In this document: positions 23,000 through 35,204 of the stretch, piece after piece
Layout: every line of letters starts with the position of its first letter
How positions within the stretch are numbered: the stretch's first letter is position 1
From: Hyparrhenia diplandra
Taxonomy: Eukaryota > Streptophyta > Magnoliopsida > Poales > Poaceae
Assembly (NCBI GenBank): GCA_015847255.1
Contig: JADLZK010013168.1
Coordinates: forward strand, 1 to 64,000
Length of the DNA: 64,000 bases
Reading direction: 5' to 3'
Position numbers and translations under genes: made by a program
The notes under the pieces: generated by a model
Database searches by the model: none
Seen by the model: the letters and a program-made list of their open reading frames with translations, nothing else
What the model was told of the DNA's origin: nothing

Positions 23000-24420
23000 T
23001 ATCCCCTGATGGGCTTTTTTACTGAAATGAGGATTTGGCCTAGCTAATTATGGCAAAATAAGAATATATACACTTGAGAAGGCACCATGTCCCACAGTAA
23101 ACCTTACAAAATCCTTTGGATCACCTATCCTTTGAATCTTTTTCTTTTACATTTTCTCCCTATCCCCTAAAAAATGTCCACAATGAGCACCTTCTGCCTA
23201 GTACTCAGGTAGATCAGCTGTACTAAACTTATGACGAACATGTGGGCTAAGAATGACCATCTCATTGCTGGTGAAAGGGAAAGGAATGGTAGAGCAACGA
23301 ATCATTTGGTTAGTTTTATTGCATTGTATCCAATATAATGGAACTTAGATGAACTCTCACATATCTCTGAATACAAAGCTTCATTCTAGAGTTTCATAAA
23401 AGCATTTAATTTTATGACTCATAAATAGTTAATAATCGCAATCAGGTCGCAAGAAGAGAGTTTAATCGGCAGATAACACTCATTTATTCTCTCTCCTAAT
23501 CAATACAATGATACCATGATGCGGAGGCCGCCGCGAATCTATGTGGCAACCAATCTACTCCAAATGAAACTTTCACTAAAACTGGCCTAAACTGCAAGAG
23601 GAGGAAGAAGTGGACTGGAGCTTGCTTTTTTTTTTTTTTTTTCGTAGTGGCAACAATACTTTGTTGCCGACCGTCGACAAAGTACGCGCACCTCCACGGA
23701 TCATATCATTAATATCAATATCATGCACCACCTTAACTTTTACGACAAGTGAGGTGACGAAGTAGTGCGCCACTTTTTTTCACCCGAGGGAGGTAAGCTT
23801 CTTTTCGACTTGTTTTTCTCTGGTGGATTCAGCGTCTTTAGACTCTCTATACACCTCCGCTTTGCAAAGAAAGTGAGAAGATAGCTAGTGCTGCTAATAA
23901 TTAATTGGCCAACGCGTTCGGCAAGCCACCACCACAGGTCCTCTCTCCAGTCGTGCCTAAATTCCACGAGCCAGAAAGCCAAATGACCCAGACCCAGGGC
24001 ACCTCCCTTTCCGTGCGGCCCGGGTCGGTCGGTGGCGTCAGGCCGCCAACAACGGCTGCAACGCGTTGCAAAAGAAGAGGGGTCCAGAGACCCGGAGAGA
24101 CCCCGCACAGTCCAGGCGGCGCGCCCGCATTTCAGTCCGCGTCAAACAACCCCTCCCCACGCCACGCGGAAACTTGCCGGTGGAACGGCCTGGCGTGCGT
24201 TCCCACGCCGTGCGCGCGGCCCCGGGTCATGGACAAACGCGTCTTTGTCGTGCCGTTCCGTGCCGCCGACGCATTGCCGCCTGCCTTGGTCCTGCCTGGA
24301 ACGCAACGCAACGCATCGCGAGCTGGCTGGCTGGCGGGCGTGCGTGCGCGCGCAGAGAGGAACCCACGTCCGCGACCGCCGAACCCACGGCCGGTGGCTG
24401 ACCGCTGACCACGGAATGGT
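23000..24420. other. Intergenic region upstream of the second AG-peptide gene
   Basis: AT-rich to about 23880 with a T run at 23626-23642, then sharply GC-rich (23930-24420). The GC-rich part would be the distal promoter of the gene that follows. The open frames there show no domain and appear to be composition artefacts. Confidence 0.45.
23538..23564. repeat. Direct repeat copy 2
   Basis: The same 25-base string as near 22567. Both copies are preceded by GC-rich sequence containing GCGGCG- or GCCGCCGCG-like runs. Confidence 0.6.
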
Positions 24421-24460
24421 ATGAGCCTAGCTCCAGCTCCACTTTGCCGCCTTCGACGGC

Positions 24461-24469
24461 CTATAAATC
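24461..24469 (+). promoter_or_regulatory. TATA box of the second AG-peptide gene
   Basis: CTATAAATC about 150 bp upstream of the ATG at 24615. The intervening leader is C/A-rich, typical of a grass 5' UTR. Confidence 0.7.
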
Positions 24470-24614
24470 CCTCGCCGCAGCAACGCTCTCCTCCCATCAT
24501 CGCAGCGCAGCACAAACAAACACCGCGGAATCCGCCGCCACAGCATTTTTGCAAACTGCAGCAAGCTAGCCCTTCAGCATCCGTCTACTGTTCAAGATCC
24601 TCAACAAGGCTCTG

Positions 24615-24815
24615 ATGGCTCCCCGCGTCGCCTCCGTTCTGCTCTTCGCCATGGCGGCCGTCCTCGTGGCCTCCGCATCAGCGCAGGAGTTCACGGCGCC
24701 TGCGTCTGCGCCGGCGCCAGGACCGGTTGCTGGAGCGGCCTCGGCTCCGGCCTCCGCGGTCGCCGTGGTGTCGTCCGCACTGCTGTCCCTGCTTGTGGCG
24801 ACCCTGATGCAGTAG
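24615..24815 (+). CDS. Arabinogalactan peptide
   Basis: 66 residues and intronless. A signal peptide (residues 1 to about 24, ending ASAQ) is followed by a short Pro/Ala-rich core (PASAPAPGP, residues about 28-36) and then a hydrophobic C-terminal GPI-anchor signal (VVSSALLSLLVATLMQ). This is the standard AG-peptide precursor: after removal of both signals about 20 residues would remain, with hydroxyproline-linked arabinogalactan, on the outer plasma membrane face. It differs from the peptide at 12243 in core and C-terminus, so the two are not a recent tandem duplicate. A TATA box is at 24461. A poly(A)-signal-like AATAAA lies near 24987. Confidence 0.85.
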   Translation: MAPRVASVLLFAMAAVLVASASAQEFTAPASAPAPGPVAGAASAPASAVAVVSSALLSLLVATLMQ

Positions 24816-25029
24816 AAGCATATGTATATCATCTGCCGCTTATGTATGTATGCTACTATATACATGGTCATGGACATATGGAGTAGTAGGTTTTGTTTCT
24901 AGATTTGAGAGGGAATTTGATCGAGTCTTGTTGCTGTTCCTCATTCTTTTTGTATCATATATATCTGTGACATTTTTATATATATGAATAAAAGTTGGAT
25001 GATCTATTGCATACTTTTTTATGGATTTT

Positions 25030-27003
25030 TTTTTCTGGGCTTGTTAGGAATCAGAAGCTTTTTTTTTTTTTTCAGCTCAGTGCTCACCTTGTCCTGCCTC
25101 TGCTAAGTTACAGCAGGCTATGTTGTGCTGGCTCACCTTCATGAGGTCGTTTGCCTTATTTTGGTTCACAATTTGTTTCTCATAAAAAAAAGAGATCGTA
25201 AATAGTTCTTTAAAAAAATCAGAACTATTTGTGGTTAAAGAATAACTTAAACACAACTCATTTTAACTTGTTCAGCTTAAACATCTAATTCTAAAATTTA
25301 TGGTTGCTAATACAGAGGGGCCAGGGCAAGAATCAGAATCACATGAAAACCAGCTAATTGTCGTTTCTCCTTGCTAGGCATAAAAATGAGAAACGATTCT
25401 AGTGATTCTCGAGTTAAACATTTCTCGTCTAACCCGTTTGCCAGAAATTGAAATTCTACCAATTATCGTAATAATTAGAAAGGTTTCTAGTTGTACCCAA
25501 AAGTCGTAGGGAAAGAATAAAACCAAAATTTGCATATGGTCAAAATTAAATTACAGTTTTTAGTGGCAGGTAAAAGGAAGCATAAAAGGAAAAATAATCG
25601 ATATGGTAGCTCGTTGATTGAAAAAGGATCAAAATCGTAATTTTTTATCAAGGAAAAAAGAAACAAACTCTTAGCTATGTGACGACAATTAAGAGCTAAA
25701 GGAGTTGATGTTGTCAAGCAAAAATGTGCCGACGATTTGGCCAGAGACCAGAGTACACTGAAGAACTATGCAACCAATGACTGCATTCAATTACCATCCT
25801 CTGTTCATTTGCTATTTTTCTCGTACATTTATGTAGTATATAAGCAAAAATTGCCATCTTGTCATACATTTGTGCTGTATATAAGCAAAAAAACTGATCT
25901 TAGTTCACCTGCTACTAAGAGGACCTTCCACAGCAAGACATACATGAAAAGCACCGCTTACGCTCACATTCAACAATGCTGCATTACAATTGTTATTCTT
26001 TGTTTCATCTGCTATACTCTCTTTTTCTGTATCTCAAGTAATACAACCAAATGACCTTATTCGACCTACTGGAGTATTGGTGCAGTACCCTTCCACAATA
26101 TGCAAAGAACATTGAGGTAAAAGGGAAGTAAACTTATACGCCTGCCGTTTACTTGGCCAGGAAATGTTCTGCTACTCTGGTGGCCTAGAAGACCAGCAAT
26201 TCATACATAGAGCCACATTTAATGAAGTCTATATATAAACAGTATTGCTTTTGTTTTGGTATTCAAGCACAATTGTTGTCAGATTTATTTCCATTGTCCT
26301 CGGATCAACAGTACTTTGGGGTAATCACAGCGTCTACAGGACCATAGAGATCTTCAAACTTTCTGCATTGAAGAGAGTGTTCAATATCAGGCATGTAGCA
26401 AAGATAAAAGATTATGCAAGTGAACTATGCAAGGTAAAAGAAAAGGAACAGTGAGTTTTTATCGCACAAGGATTGCCTTATTTTTTTGAATAAAAGGTTT
26501 CAAGGATTGCCTTATTTCAACTGGCGACAAAGCAACCACCACTAGAAGGAGACAAAGCTTTCCGAAGATGCCTCAAGCTAAACTGCTCTTCAGAATATTG
26601 TAAACAATTGGTGGATAACGATATCCCAGAAAGCCTGGTTGCAAATGTTTCAGTTCACTTGGTCAAATGATGAGGAAAATGATTTTGTAAGAATGAAACA
26701 CCAAATGAATGAAAATTTGTGAACAAAAGAAAATGAATGCAAGACCAAGTGAATATTGATGGAAGAGAGAGAGGAGTTAATTGCATACAATTGCAAAGAC
26801 CCTAATACACCTATACTACATCGAATTGCAAATTTGGAACTGATCAATGATGCTGCAGAACTATTACCGAACTCCTGCACAAATAAAAATGGCATTTCTA
26901 TGCATGCATTGCATAAAGAATTATTTGGCCAGAAATAGAATCTTAATGCAGACTGGGTACAAAAAGGGGATCTTACATTTGATGTGTATACAGCTGCTGG
27001 TCC
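25030..27003. other. Intergenic stretch, no gene seen
   Basis: AT-rich. The open frames at 25487-25717, 25737-26054, 26245-26454 and 26650-26938 carry no domain. The right end includes the 3' UTR of makorin. Confidence 0.5.
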
Positions 27004-30000
27004 CTAAAGATGCATCCTACTGAGGAAGTCTGATAACCTGGAATACACAAACAAGGTGGTGAGAGGGCAAGTTGAGTGTGAAAAAGTTCATGAAACTTGA
27101 TAGAGAACACAAACCTGATATCTTTTGCAATTACTGTACTTCCATCATCAGCATCAAGATGCCGCAGTACAACCTCTTCCAAGCGGCCATCTCTGTAGGC
27201 ATGCTGCAAAACATGCAGGCTACAAGGGTTCAGTGTTGACTGAAAACAATGGGCCTTACTGAACAGCTAGCATTACAGTTTACACTAAGAAATTACCAAC
27301 GCGAGCCACACAGGAAAAATAATAATCATAAGAATTGAATTTTCCTGCACCTTCAAATAGCTATTTAAGAACATCAGCAGTGAGCACAATACACTCTACT
27401 GCCAATGAACAAGAATCAAGAATTGTACAACTCTCAAGTTTCAACCATGTATAATGAATACGCTAACTAAAAAAGTTACAACATGAATATGTAGAAATTT
27501 TTATACTGGCAATAACATGAAACAAGATTGAACTAAAGAGGAGCTGATGCCAGAACTATCATTATTGTAAAGTATAATGAACCACCAATGAACATCATCA
27601 TGCAAAACCAAAAAAAATCATAGAAACGATGATGAAGATGAATATATTACTTAGGACAAAACTTGCTTCAGGTTGTAAGAATAAAGGATTAAAACACACA
27701 TAAATAATGTTTTCTTCAGCCAAGCTATACTACAAATTATACTCCCTCCATTCCAAATTATAAGTCGTTTTGGCTTTCTAAGTACATAGCTTTTGCTATG
27801 TATATAGACATAGCAAACATTTAGGTGCATATCAAAAGCTTTGTACCTAGAAAAGCCAAAATTACTTACAATTTGGAATAGAGGGAGTACATTTTATTTT
27901 GGACAAATTACTGTGTTCAGCAACTTCTACAAAACTGATCCAATGCCTTGCCAGCACATGGTCAGGGTGCTCAAGTAGCTTTAAAGAAGGAAAACAATAA
28001 AATGGAGCAATCGAGATTCCACACAATGCCAATAGTCAGGTCACTTGTGGGTTGAGTCTTCCTAAGTTTCTGTTGGCGCTCTTATGTCTCACAATCACAG
28101 ATCATGTTACCTATGGAAGGCTAGTTGCTGTGGTCTAGTGTTTCCCTTGTGTGTTCCATTCACCACCACAAGTCAGGTGCCTCCCTCCAGAAATAAACAA
28201 GCCAGACCCAGCTTAAGGAATAAGGACTCAACGATAATCTTAGTTCAATGTAATTACTACTTGGAAGCAAACACAGAAGTTGTGAAGCTCCAGCCATTTT
28301 CCAGCTAGAGCTCTGTTTAGTACTACTAGATCAGTTATTACACATAAGCAGAAATGAAACAGTCAGGTAATGGGATCTAAAACTCTTGATAGCCAAAATG
28401 AAATTTGGTTTCCAGACCTCAAAGTATGTCAGCTGCATTCAATTCACATATCCATAGCATGTAAAAGACAATATTCTTACCCTGTAGAAACAACTTGTTC
28501 CAAAGGGGCATGAGCCAGTCCCAAAGTCGAAGTACTTGCAATCAATTGACCTGCAAAATTCATCTTATTAGAAACTAAGAAATTAGTAAAGTGATAAGGC
28601 TTAAAAGTAATATTCACCCAATCATATTAAAATGCTCCTCATAAAACATATGTTAGATGTCATCTTCTAGTATATTACTACCATGGTTCATCAAATGAGT
28701 TACAAGGCGCTTAGGAAGGAATACAAAAATATTTGTGACATTATAATTTCAGCTTTAAAATACAATATGAGCGAATAAGAGGCATCTTGCTAAAAAATCG
28801 AATACAGATGGGAATATAAATCTTACTTGAGCTTGGATTTGTAGCTTTCTGTGATCTCCTCTTTCTCTTCCTTTGAGAAGTACCAAAGAACACTTGGAAT
28901 GACATAGTATGAAAGTTTCCGACATATTGGACAAGCCCTCAGTGCTGAGTTCACATCCATACCAGATGCAGGTGAATTGCTACGCCAATTTCTAATGCAT
29001 CCAATACAGAAAGGATGATCACATTCAGATAACAGTCCAAACTTCCTTTCAGCAGCTGTAGGCTTTTGAAAGCACACGATCCAAGCATACACTGCATTCT
29101 ATTTCTTGGCTGCGTTTTCAGAGCTTCAAAGGCGTTTGTGATTTTTCTCACATAACTTGGTATGCTCCTCCCTCTCATCAGGACGATGAGGATGCAAGCA
29201 CATTTTTCCACAGGTTGCACACAGATCTCCATGCATTTGAGGGCACCCTTCCCCATAAGGACAATTACCAGCAGCAGCAAAAGAACAAATAGGCAGATCC
29301 GCAGGTTTCAGTGAGGTCTGGTTTAGCAAATTTCGATTAGAGGACCAGTCAATTCCATCATCTGAAACAATGTCATGTTGAAAATCATTTCTCCATGCAG
29401 GCTTACTGGCAGAATGTGCCAACACATCCACAGATATCTGATGTCTTTGGTTGCTTGAATCAGTTTGGTGTCCCATGTGAGGTGGATGACTGTAACTTAA
29501 ATGTTGAAGAGAAGTAGATGTGACACGTCTTGCAGCACTTGACGTTGAGGGTGGCGGTGGCACTGTGGGGTTACGAAACTTTGACATGGTCATATCTGCA
29601 ACGGCTACCATACGAGCATGCACCTTTCTGGTAGAATGTGCAAACCTGATGTGAAAAGTGTAACAGTAAGATACACCAGAGCACTTACGACTGTAACTCC
29701 AGATAAAACTGCATGGAATGTTACTAAACATTACATTATTTGCTTGATCACTCCAGTTGTGGGAGAATTCACAGTACTCTCCTTTCAAGCAAGCTCCATG
29801 CATGAAGAACTTGCAAAGAACCCTGATAACAAAAGGAGCAGTGAGCAAACAACTAAAATTGTTGGTTTCATCCTGGATAGAATAATTCCAGACCAGTTTG
29901 AAAAATACTTTATCAAGTAAACAAGATGAAATATCTGAATCAAGGCTTCATACTTAAAACAATCTGAGTAAAAAATTACAATGTTTGGCACATTCATTCC

Positions 30001-31208
30001 TTTCTTGCCAAAACATTGGCAATTTCAAGTGTCAAAATGTTTCACCTGGTAGTCCTTGGTAAAAAAAAATATGTTGTTGCTAATGAGTCGAAACATAATT
30101 ATACACATAACTATATGACCTCCACCAAGTACTACCGAACCAACTTTACCATGCATTGTACTGTATCATGATCACAAACCTAACACCCTCACTTTCCCTG
30201 ATTATGATCATGACCGAATTTTGACAAGGCTAAATATGGTACCAACTGAACACATTACATTGTCTAGCTATTCATATATTTCTTATTATTCTCTAGCAGC
30301 AAAGAAAATGTTTGCTATGCCAGAGCAATAGAAGCCATTATAGGCAAATACTCTTACAAGTTATACACAGAGTATGAACACATGATACAAGGTTGAATTA
30401 TCATCGCAGTAAAAGATATCCTACTTATGCAAGCATAAAACATTAATACTGGTCCCAATATATTTTGTTTTTAGCTGCTGTTTCTTGCTAACCACTCTCA
30501 GCACATATAGGAAAATGGGTGCTTCCACCTTTTCACCGATAAATAAACATCATCATTTTCCTTTGTCATTTGTTTAGAATAAATACTAACTAACTTTTCA
30601 GTTACACAAAGAAACCGCATTCGTCACCCGCAGCGTGGCCAGTAAATTACAGAATCAAATAAACGACATATGCAACATAATTAAACAAAAATGATCTATT
30701 GGATTTATTTTAATTTAATGCAATGAAATAGTATATGGTAATAGGCGTTACACCCTAAATCAACACCACTGCTTTATCCACAAACAAAATAGAAATGCAA
30801 TCTTCCTAACTAACAAGCATCAGCAAGGCACAAAACCATGTGGCCCATGCTTCATTCATAACGCTTGGAGCACTCCGAAGACCTAAAATCAGGCATTGCA
30901 TCAAGCTTACATCACAAAGGTACTTAGGCAGCAGGTCAGTTTGAGCTAGCTTCCAACTCAATCCCAAGTTGAAACTCCCAACTAGATACGAATTTTATCG
31001 GCTGCGACCACAACCAACCCTAACCCTAAGGCACCTAGCCGAAGCTCAATCAGCCTCAATACAACCGCTCACCACTACATTCATCCATCCAAGACCCCAA
31101 CGTGGCTTAACAGCACCCCAGCACCGATCCATTCCGGCCTCCAAATCGCACACAGCTAAGAGGATCGAATTCAAACCGAATCGAGAGAAATTACTTCTTA
31201 GTCGACAT
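27004..31208 (-). CDS. MKRN: Makorin, CCCH/RING E3 ubiquitin ligase
   Basis: Six exons on the minus strand: 31208-31195 (MSTK...), 29822-29735, 29645-28827, 28550-28481, 27203-27115, 27037-27004. All junctions are GT-AG. Domain order is that of makorins: CCCH finger 1 (CKFFMHGACLKGEYCEFSH, exon 2), CCCH finger 2 (CTFYQKGACSYGSRCRYDH, start of exon 3), a third CCCH (CSFAAAGNCPYGEGCPQMH), the makorin Cys-His motif (CATCGKMCLHPHRP), a C3HC4 RING (ECDHPFC...CPICRK) and a last CCCH (CKYFDFGTGSCPFGTSCFYRH). Makorins ubiquitinate target proteins and bind RNA. Exon 3 carries a frame shift near 29592 and three +1 shifts at about 29055-29130, just at the first RING cysteines. If real, the protein would stop before the RING; the three +1 shifts together restore frame, so sequence error is possible. 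Confidence 0.88.
27740..27889. mobile_element. Stowaway-type MITE in a makorin intron
   Basis: TA-CTCCCTCCATTCCAAATTAT at the left and ACAATTTGGAATAGAGGGAG-TA at the right form the terminal inverted repeat, with a TA duplication. About 148 bp. The middle has a further palindrome (TACATAGC / GCTATGTA region). It lies between makorin exons 4 and 5. Confidence 0.9.
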
Positions 31209-31420
31209 GGCCGGGCCAAACCGATCGGCCCCCCGCGCGGCTACGAGAGGCGAGTAACAGCGCCGTCACCTAGGCTTCGCCGCTGAATCGAATCCTTCTT
31301 CCCACCACGTCGCCACGGGCTAGGGATTGCTTGAAACTGGTGTGCCCCTCTCTCCTCGCGCTTGTCGCGTCGCCTTTCGGGCTTCGCTTTGCGGAACCGC
31401 GTCCCGCGGGGTATCGAATC
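31209..31420 (-). promoter_or_regulatory. Makorin 5' leader / promoter region
   Basis: A GC-richer block directly upstream of the makorin ATG (31208), passing into AT-rich sequence beyond about 31500. No clear TATA box was seen. Confidence 0.35.
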
Positions 31421-31867
31421 CGGAATGATTCCCAGAAACAGGAGGATAGGAAATGACAGGTTTGCCCCCAGTGGTGGAAAACAGGGAGGCTTGCAGGAAA
31501 GGCACAATAGTAATTTGGGGATAATACGAGAACAATAATAAAAATTTGTGGAAAATATTTTTTTGAGCATATAATTTGTGGAATATATGAGAACCACATT
31601 CCTTGACTAATTGAGACTTCAAATAAAGAAGCACTTATATAGCTTTTTCAAAAAGAAAGTACTTATATTAGCTTGTAAAATATAAGTGTTCCCTCTGTCC
31701 CTATTTAAATTAATTGTCGTTGGAGAGATGGATTTAAGAATCAAGGCAAGAAGTGAAAGACTGAATATCGCTATGGTTGCCATGACTGTTGTTTTGTAAA
31801 GTGCACACGCCTGTGGTGGTGGGAGAGAAATACTGGGGAAAGGTGCTAGTGCGCTGGGGAGAGAAAT

Positions 31868-31883
31868 ACTGAGGGCAAGTGCT
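31868..31883. repeat. LINE target site duplication, left copy (16 bp)
   Basis: ACTGAGGGCAAGTGCT, repeated exactly at 34254-34269. Confidence 0.93.
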
Positions 31884-34253
31884 TTTTTTTTTTTTGGAAA
31901 TGGGAGCTTTTATTGATTTCAAGAAATTACATCAAGGTGATACAATGTCTTAAAACACTCCCGGCCTCTGCCCTTGGGCACACAGCCTTTGATATTTTAA
32001 TAACCATACACATTAATGACTGTCAATCCTAAGACTAGACCGCCACCCATGCGCCTGGGAAAAAAAGTCCTCGGCCACCCTCTCCAAGAACCGAGAGGCC
32101 GCTACAAGCACCTCCTGGGAAGAAGGCCGTTGCAGGATAGCCCATGTACGGATTCAGTGCATGATCGAGTAGAGTACCTGCAAAAAAGAAGAATGTTTGT
32201 TTTCAAAAACCACTGCATTTCTGCAGAGCCAGATGGACCAACACAAGGCCGCTGCGCCAACAAGAACAAGTGGTTTAAATTCTTTTGGTATTCCATTCAG
32301 CCATCCCCAAAATAAGTTATTTATACTAGTAGGCTTCCTTAGACCCTAAGCTGCGTGAACCGTGGCCCATACCATCCTCGTAAAACGACACTCAAGGAAC
32401 AAATGTTGTATCGACTCATTTTCGTGACAGAAACAACACTTTAGAGATCCTTGCCAGTTTCGTTTAGCCAGATTATCTTTAGTGAGGACAACACCTCGCC
32501 TAAGATACCAAAGGAATATTTTAATTTTGAGGGGTATTTTTAATTTCCATAAATGTTTGTTGACATTAGGTACGTTTTGGTTGATCAGCCCCTGATAATG
32601 TGATTTAACTGAGAAGACACCTTTGTGGTCAAGGTCCCACTTGAACTCATCATTCTCCTGGCTAAGATTGATTTGTGCAAGGCGATTGACTAGATTATTC
32701 CACATTGCTAATTTATTGCCAACTAGATCCCTACGCCAGGATAGATTAGGCGTTGGTGAAGCAAGCACCTCAGCCACCGTATCCTGTTTTTTCCTAGCGA
32801 TGTTATATAGTTGCGGGTATTGTTGTCGTAGAGGCCTATTACCTAGCCACGTGTCTTCCCAAAATCTTATCTGTGACCCATCTTTTATGACGAACGATCC
32901 GAATTTGAGGAAATCCCTTTTAACCTTCATCAGGTTTGCCCAAAAATGAGAATCCCCGCTTTTCCAATGGACTTGCACTAAAGGTTTAGTCCCTAGATAC
33001 TTGTTGCGTAGGATCATTTGCCATGTTCCTTACATTTGTCAACAAAGCGATACAACCATTTGCTGAGCAAGGCGATATTTTTAAGTTCTAGATTTTGTAT
33101 CCCTAAACCCCCTGTTCTTTGGGTTGGCACAGGATATCCCATTTTGCTAGACGGTATTTCCTTTTTTGCTCGTCGCTCTGCCAGAAGAAGCGTGACCGAA
33201 AGTAATCCAACTTTTTCCGAATACCTTTTGGAATCTCAAAGAAGGACATCATGTACAATGGTAGGCTGCTGAGAACGGAATTGATTAGAGTTAACCGGCC
33301 TCCAGTGGAGAGGTTTTTACCTTTCCAGCTGCTGAGACGTTTTTCAAACCGTTCTTGTATCTTCAGCCAATCCGAATTTGACAGTCTCCTACAATGTATC
33401 GGAATACCTAAGTATCGAATTGGGAAGTTACCAGTGTTGCAGCCAAACAACTCCCTATACTGATTCTCGGAATCCTTTGCCTCTCCAAAACAGAAGATCT
33501 CACTTTTATGGAAATTAATTTTGAGCCCTGATAGCTGCTCAAACGCACATAGAATTAGCTTCATATTATGAGCATGCTCCAGGTTGTGTTCCATAAAGAG
33601 GATCGTGTCATCCGCATATTGTAAGATTGAAAGGCCGTCCTCGACCAGGTGCAGCACAACCCCACTTAGCTGATTCTTAGCTTTTGCTCTTTTTATAAAT
33701 AGTGCGAGCATGTCAGCAACTAAATTAAAAAGAATGGGTGACAATGGGTCTCCTTGTCGAAGTCCTTTTTTTGTTTGGAAATAAGGACCGACTTCATCAT
33801 TTATGTTAATTGCTACACTCCCGCCTGATATGAAGGACTGTATCCACCCGATCCACTTTGGTGAAAAGCCCTTCATCCTAAGCGTTTGCTTTAGGAAGTC
33901 CCAAGCAGTACTTTGTCATATGCTTTTTCAAAATCTATCTTAAAAACTACTCCGATCTGTTTTTTACGATGCAATTCGTGAACTGTTTCATGGAGGATAA
34001 CAACTCCTTCTAGGATGTTCCGTCCTCTCAAAAACGCTGTTTGCGTAGGGCTGATCAATTGTTCCGCAACCGAGTTTATGCGTATGGTCGCTACTTTTGT
34101 GAAAATTTTGAAGCTTACATTTAGTAAGCATATGGGCCTATATTGTTGAATTTTTTTTTGCATCTTGGGTCTTAGGTAATAGGGTGATTACTCCGAAATT
34201 CAAACTGAACACCAGGAGATCACCATTGTGCAACTCATGAAACATTTGCATTA
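31884..34253 (-). mobile_element. 5'-truncated LINE (reverse transcriptase part)
   Basis: 2.37 kb on the minus strand between perfect 16-bp duplications; the poly(A) tail is the T run at 31884-31895. It holds the reverse transcriptase from QYRPICLLN (about 34140) through FKIDFEKAYDKV, GLRQGDPLSPILFNLVADML, the catalytic YADDTILFM (about 33605) and RYLGIPIH, then the C-terminal zf-RVT segment (CCFCHENESIQHLFLEC, about 32440-32390). Frame breaks lie near 33890 and 33020. The endonuclease and ORF1 are absent, as expected when reverse transcription stops early. The intact duplication and catalytic box suggest a fairly recent copy. Confidence 0.93.
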
Positions 34254-34269
34254 ACTGAGGGCAAGTGCT
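34254..34269. repeat. LINE target site duplication, right copy (16 bp)
   Basis: ACTGAGGGCAAGTGCT, identical to 31868-31883. Confidence 0.93.
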
Positions 34270-34434
34270 GTAGACTGATTTTTGGACTCGGTCATAGCTA
34301 ATAGCTAAGTTTAGCAAAATTTGCAGTTGTAAAAAAAAAAAAATATTTAGTAACTCTTTTATATAAGCATATAAACATTTCGTATAGTTCTAAACCTTTC
34401 CATTAACCATTCATAACAGAGGAATAGCCTTGTG

Positions 34435-34667
34435 CTCTCTCTCCGTTTTCAATTATAGTTTATTAAACTTCTTTACCTTAAGTTTGACAGCTCGTCTTAT
34501 TAAAAAAATTATACAAACATGGTCAAAATTTAAGTGATTCTTAAAGTTTTTATTTATAAAGCATGTCATAACAAAAGAAGTGGTATTTTCACCAATTTTT
34601 AATAAGACTAGTGGTTAAATTTAGGGTAAAAAAATTAAATGAACTATAATTTGGAACGGATTTAGTA
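34435..34667. mobile_element. Stowaway-like MITE
   Basis: The left end, CTCTCTCCGTTTTCAATTATAG, pairs with the right end, CTATAATTTGGAACGGATTTAG. About 230 bp, AT-rich, non-coding. Confidence 0.7.
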
Positions 34668-34669
34668 AC

Positions 34670-35204
34670 ATTTTGTGAGATTTGAAACTGGCAGGAAATA
34701 AATTTAACAGGGCCTTAGACACCTGAACAATCCCATAGTTTGTGAGATTTGAAACTGGCAGGAAATAAATTTAACCATCAGGAACATCTCAATCCAAATT
34801 CCAAATGCACCACAATATATAGATATTATAATTTGCCATAGCACATATATAAAGCCAAATCTCATTCCAAGTGCACCACAATAGATATTAATTTACCGTT
34901 GCACATATATTAATGAGCTTTAGATGCTAATGAACCTTAAAGAACACACAAGAACCAACAGGCCTAATTACAAAAAGTTGCATGCTATAGTTCTGACTTC
35001 TGATGCCCAAGAATGAACCTGACACAGGCATATGACAGAGTCGACTTATATGGATTCCCATGAACCACCGAACAGATACCTAAAACAAAGCATGTGAGGA
35101 TCAGCCTACATATGTACCACTACAGAACTCTATGAGTCTCTACGGTAAGCTATCCAATCTGCTGTAGAATGCAACAATATACACAGAACCCAAAGGTTGC
35201 ACAT
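34670..35204. other. Intergenic / 3' flank of the protease gene
   Basis: It contains two short direct repeats: TTTGTGAGATTTGAAACTGG near 34673 and 34739, and a CACAATA-TAGATATTA pair near 34811 and 34880. No gene was seen. Confidence 0.5.

Noticed and set aside
23905..24554. Overlapping open frames of 110-167 codons upstream of the second AG-peptide gene
   Set aside because: Frames open on both strands at once, no domain; best read as a GC-rich promoter.
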